Positions 5,744 through 6,974 of a stretch of DNA of 6,974 bases are shown here, piece after piece (position 1 is the stretch's first letter; every line of letters starts with the position of its first letter). The notes beneath the pieces were generated by a model. It had not been told where the DNA came from, made no database searches, and was given only the letters and a program-made list of their open reading frames with translations. The stretch comes from JBICHM01 sp043101835 (GTDB lineage: Bacteria; Planctomycetota; Phycisphaerae; Phycisphaerales; UBA1924): NCBI GenBank assembly GCA_043101835.1, contig JBICHM010000353.1:1-6974 (forward strand). The letters run 5' to 3'. The position numbers and the translations under genes are program-made.

Positions 5744-6282
5744 GATGCGTCCTTCTGCGCAAGGCGCTCGAGCGCGGGGCGCAGGTCGGCGAGCGCGCCG
5801 CGGATCTCGCCGAGCAGCGCGAGCGCCTCGTCATCGGGCGATGCGCCCGAATCAGGGGCGTCGGCGTCGTCATCCTCGTCCTTCGCGCCGCGCATCCGTG
5901 CGTAGAGAAAGTCGCGCAGGCGCTCCGGCTCGAGGACGCCCTCGATCGCCATCTCCGCTCCGGAGGCGCCGCTTGCGGTCTGCAGCGAGAGCGTCGCGAG
6001 CCCGATCCAGCGGTGAATCAGGTTGCGCCGGACGTGGATGTCCTGAATGCGCCGGTAAGTGAGCAGGATCTCGCGCCGGAACAGCACACCCCACGACATA
6101 CTCACGCCATCGTCGTCGAAGGCGTAGCGCAGCGTGATGTACTTGAACCAATGCGGGATGAATACGAACGGGAACGCCGGTCCGGTCAGCAGGCTGATCA
6201 CGAGGTAGTAGCGCAGCAGCGCCGCGTCCGGACGCGTGATCTCAGCCGCATTGAACTCGCCCGACGGCGCTCGCTCGTCCAT
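5740..6282 (-). CDS. bPH2-domain membrane protein (YdbS/YdbT-like), first of a pair
   Basis: This 180-residue protein has one hydrophobic hairpin-like segment (about 22-47: LLRYYLVISLLTGPAFPFVF onward) followed by a bacterial PH domain (about 50-130). The PH pattern is clear: LRYAFDDDGVSMSWGVLFRR, then LLTYRRIQDIHVRRNLIHRW, then IGLATLSLQTASG. The tail is an acidic linker (DEDDDADAPDSGASPDD) and a charged helix (ALLGEIRGALADLRPALERLA), a layout echoed in the partner protein. I chose ATG 6282 because GGGAGGGG lies just upstream, although the spacing is short. The in-frame ATG at 6294 adds four residues and has a poorer ribosome site. A longer reading frame up to 6462 gives Arg/Pro-rich sequence and would cross the terminator, so it is unlikely. 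The stop overlaps the next gene's GTG by four bases. The two proteins probably form a complex in the membrane. Confidence 0.85.
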   Translation of the reverse strand: MDERAPSGEFNAAEITRPDAALLRYYLVISLLTGPAFPFVFIPHWFKYITLRYAFDDDGVSMSWGVLFRREILLTYRRIQDIHVRRNLIHRWIGLATLSLQTASGASGAEMAIEGVLEPERLRDFLYARMRGAKDEDDDADAPDSGASPDDEALALLGEIRGALADLRPALERLAQKDAS

Positions 6283-6351
6283 GGCCCCTCCCATCGCCAG
6301 GGACCCCCCGGCGTCGACTCGTTGGGAAGTCGGCGAGCGCGGCTTCACCGC

Positions 6352-6357
6352 AATATA
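6352..6357 (-). promoter_or_regulatory. Candidate -10 box (TATATT) for the PH-domain genes
   Basis: On the minus strand, TTTATATTG at 6359-6351 contains TATATT, one mismatch from TATAAT, about 70 bases before the chosen PH-gene start. It is one of the few AT-rich spots in the window. The position of a -35 box would fall inside the terminator stem and loop, where nothing matches well. The same bases also serve as the T-rich tail of the terminator, so the promoter reading is tentative. Confidence 0.25.
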
Positions 6358-6359
6358 AA

Positions 6360-6392
6360 GACCGGCGCCCCTCCGATGGAAGGGCGCCGGTC
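6360..6392 (-). terminator. Intrinsic terminator after the dockerin/FG-GAP gene
   Basis: GACCGGCGCCC (6360-6370) pairs perfectly with GGGCGCCGGTC (6382-6392), an 11-bp stem. Past a C/A mismatch, three more pairs form (6372-6374 with 6378-6380), closing a GAT loop. In the minus direction the stem is followed by TTTATATTG, a T-rich tail, so it should end transcription of the gene to the right. In the plus direction the following bases (GTGTGAACG) are not T-rich. It lies about 144 bases after the stop codon, so that transcript would have a long 3' untranslated region. Confidence 0.7.
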
Positions 6393-6396
6393 GTGT

Positions 6397-6515
6397 GAAC
6401 GCCGCGGGACAGTGCGTCCGGCCGCGCCGCCCGGTCGAGCGGGACCCCGGCGGCAGCCCCATACGGGGGCCGACGGTCGGACGCGCCTCCTCGCTCGCGC
6501 GCGTCCGCGGCGTTC
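6397..6515 (-). other. Potentially multi-branched non-coding region (3' UTR)
   Basis: Between the terminator and the dockerin gene's stop, nested inverted repeats are visible. An 11-bp outer stem joins 6397-6407 (GAACGCCGCGG) to 6505-6515. Inside it, GCGTCCG (6414-6420) pairs with CGGACGC (6478-6484). Within that are two hairpins: GCCGCC 6426-6431 with GGCGGC 6449-6454 (plus inner GGTC/GACC at 6433-6436 and 6443-6446), and GCCCC 6456-6460 with GGGGC 6466-6470. The pairings were found by eye in very GC-rich sequence, so some chance pairing is expected. No credible coding sequence runs through it. It may be a structured 3' UTR or a small RNA ending at the adjacent terminator. Confidence 0.4.
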
Positions 6516-6536
6516 AGCAGACGGATCCGCTGCGCG

Positions 6537-6974
6537 TCACTTCGTGCGCTTGCACTTGCCGAAGTTGCCGAGGATCACGCCCAGGTCGTCGCCGTTGGTG
6601 ACGCCGTCGCCGTTGATGTCAGCGCGGCAGTCGCCGGCGGCATAGGAGGCGTACCAGGCCACGACATCCTTGGGGTTCACAACGCCGTCGAGATTCAGGT
6701 CGCCGGCGCAGATGACATCGGTCCCGGCGCCGATGTAGACGAGGCTGCCGTTCGCCGCCGAGAGGATGAAGTCGAGCGCGCCGTCCCCGTCGGTGTCGCC
6801 GATGCCGACGCAGTCAAAGCCGAGCTGCGCGAACGCTACGGTGCCGGTGAACGCCCGGAGCACCGAGCCGTCGGCGCCGCTGACGATGTCGACGCGTCCG
6901 CCCTGCTGGGCGCCGTCGCTGTTGGTGTAGGAGCCGATGGCGAGGTCGTCGTAGCCGTCGCCGTTCACATCGCC
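6537..6974 (-). CDS. Secreted FG-GAP repeat protein with C-terminal dockerin-like domain (partial)
   Basis: The last 145 residues are visible; the N-terminus lies beyond the right edge, so the signal peptide cannot be seen. The fragment opens inside an FG-GAP/integrin-alpha-type repeat (GDVNGDGYDDLAIGS). It continues through RVDIVSGADGSVLRAFTG and a second calcium loop (IGDTDGDGALDFILSAANG). Both are blades of a beta-propeller expected outside the cytoplasm. The C-terminal 55 residues hold two EF-hand-like loops of dockerin type: DLNLDGVVNPKD, and DINGDGVTNGDD followed by LGVILGNFG. Three Cys (in VICAGD, GDCRAD and GKCK) bracket them. Tails of this kind are common on exported proteins of Phycisphaerales. 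They look like cell-surface anchoring or sorting modules rather than proof of a cellulosome. The protein ends in a basic KCKRTK tail at the TGA 6539-6537. The GTG at 6968 is an internal Val, not a start. The ligand or substrate is unknown. Confidence 0.9.
   Translation of the reverse strand, partial: GDVNGDGYDDLAIGSYTNSDGAQQGGRVDIVSGADGSVLRAFTGTVAFAQLGFDCVGIGDTDGDGALDFILSAANGSLVYIGAGTDVICAGDLNLDGVVNPKDVVAWYASYAAGDCRADINGDGVTNGDDLGVILGNFGKCKRTK

Noticed and set aside
6283..6462. N-terminal extension of the first PH-domain gene
   Set aside because: The added sequence is Arg/Pro-rich, lacks family similarity, and would require translation through an intrinsic terminator. ATG 6282 has a good ribosome site.
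6557..6710. Dockerin-like domain as evidence of a cellulosome
   Set aside because: No cohesin, scaffoldin or glycoside hydrolase is in the window, and such tails are common on exported planctomycete proteins without cellulosomes.
1..6974. CRISPR array, insertion sequence, prophage, tRNA or rRNA
   Set aside because: I saw no spaced direct repeats, transposase, integrase, attachment site, tRNA cloverleaf or rRNA sequence on either strand.

Overview
The window is GC-rich, tightly packed bacterial chromosome. The best lineage clue is the right edge: a secreted protein with FG-GAP calcium-loop repeats and a C-terminal dockerin-like pair of EF-hand loops, ending in a Gly-Asn-Phe-Gly-Lys-Cys tail. 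That combination, with a planctomycete-looking GGM/LHG version of a PilZ-like domain, points to a planctomycete of the Phycisphaerae/Phycisphaerales type. This is an inference from protein style; no rRNA or other phylogenetic marker is present.

Left part (1-3809). The N-terminus of a thiolase (acetyl-CoA acetyltransferase type) runs off the left edge on the minus strand. Its start faces, across 140 bp, a plus-strand MscS-type mechanosensitive channel. The channel is followed by a large MmgE/PrpD-family protein (2-methylcitrate dehydratase superfamily, but with a divergent active-site region) and then a small DinB/YfiT-like putative metal-binding protein. A hairpin separates the channel gene from the PrpD-like gene. 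A triple CGCGAAGRG repeat lies between the PrpD-like and DinB-like genes.

Right part (3816-6974), all on the minus strand. A convergent 6-bp gap separates the DinB-like gene from a three-module signalling protein: a PilZ-like domain, a receiver domain whose phospho-acceptor Asp is replaced by Glu, and an Hpt-like helical tail. Upstream of it are two membrane proteins with bacterial PH domains (bPH2, YdbS/YdbT-like). Their genes overlap by four bases (GTGA), so they are probably translationally coupled and act as a pair. A strong intrinsic terminator (6360-6392) and a GC-rich, potentially multi-branched 3' region (6397-6515) separate this group from the dockerin/FG-GAP gene.

How the genes fit together: the two PH-domain proteins are almost certainly one functional unit. 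The thiolase and the PrpD-like enzyme both suggest acyl-CoA or short-chain carboxylate metabolism, but they are not in one operon. I see no phage, IS element, CRISPR array, tRNA or rRNA. Most genes are ordinary housekeeping or accessory types. The most distinctive items are the Glu-substituted PilZ/receiver/Hpt protein, the divergent PrpD-like enzyme, and the folded non-coding region next to the terminator.
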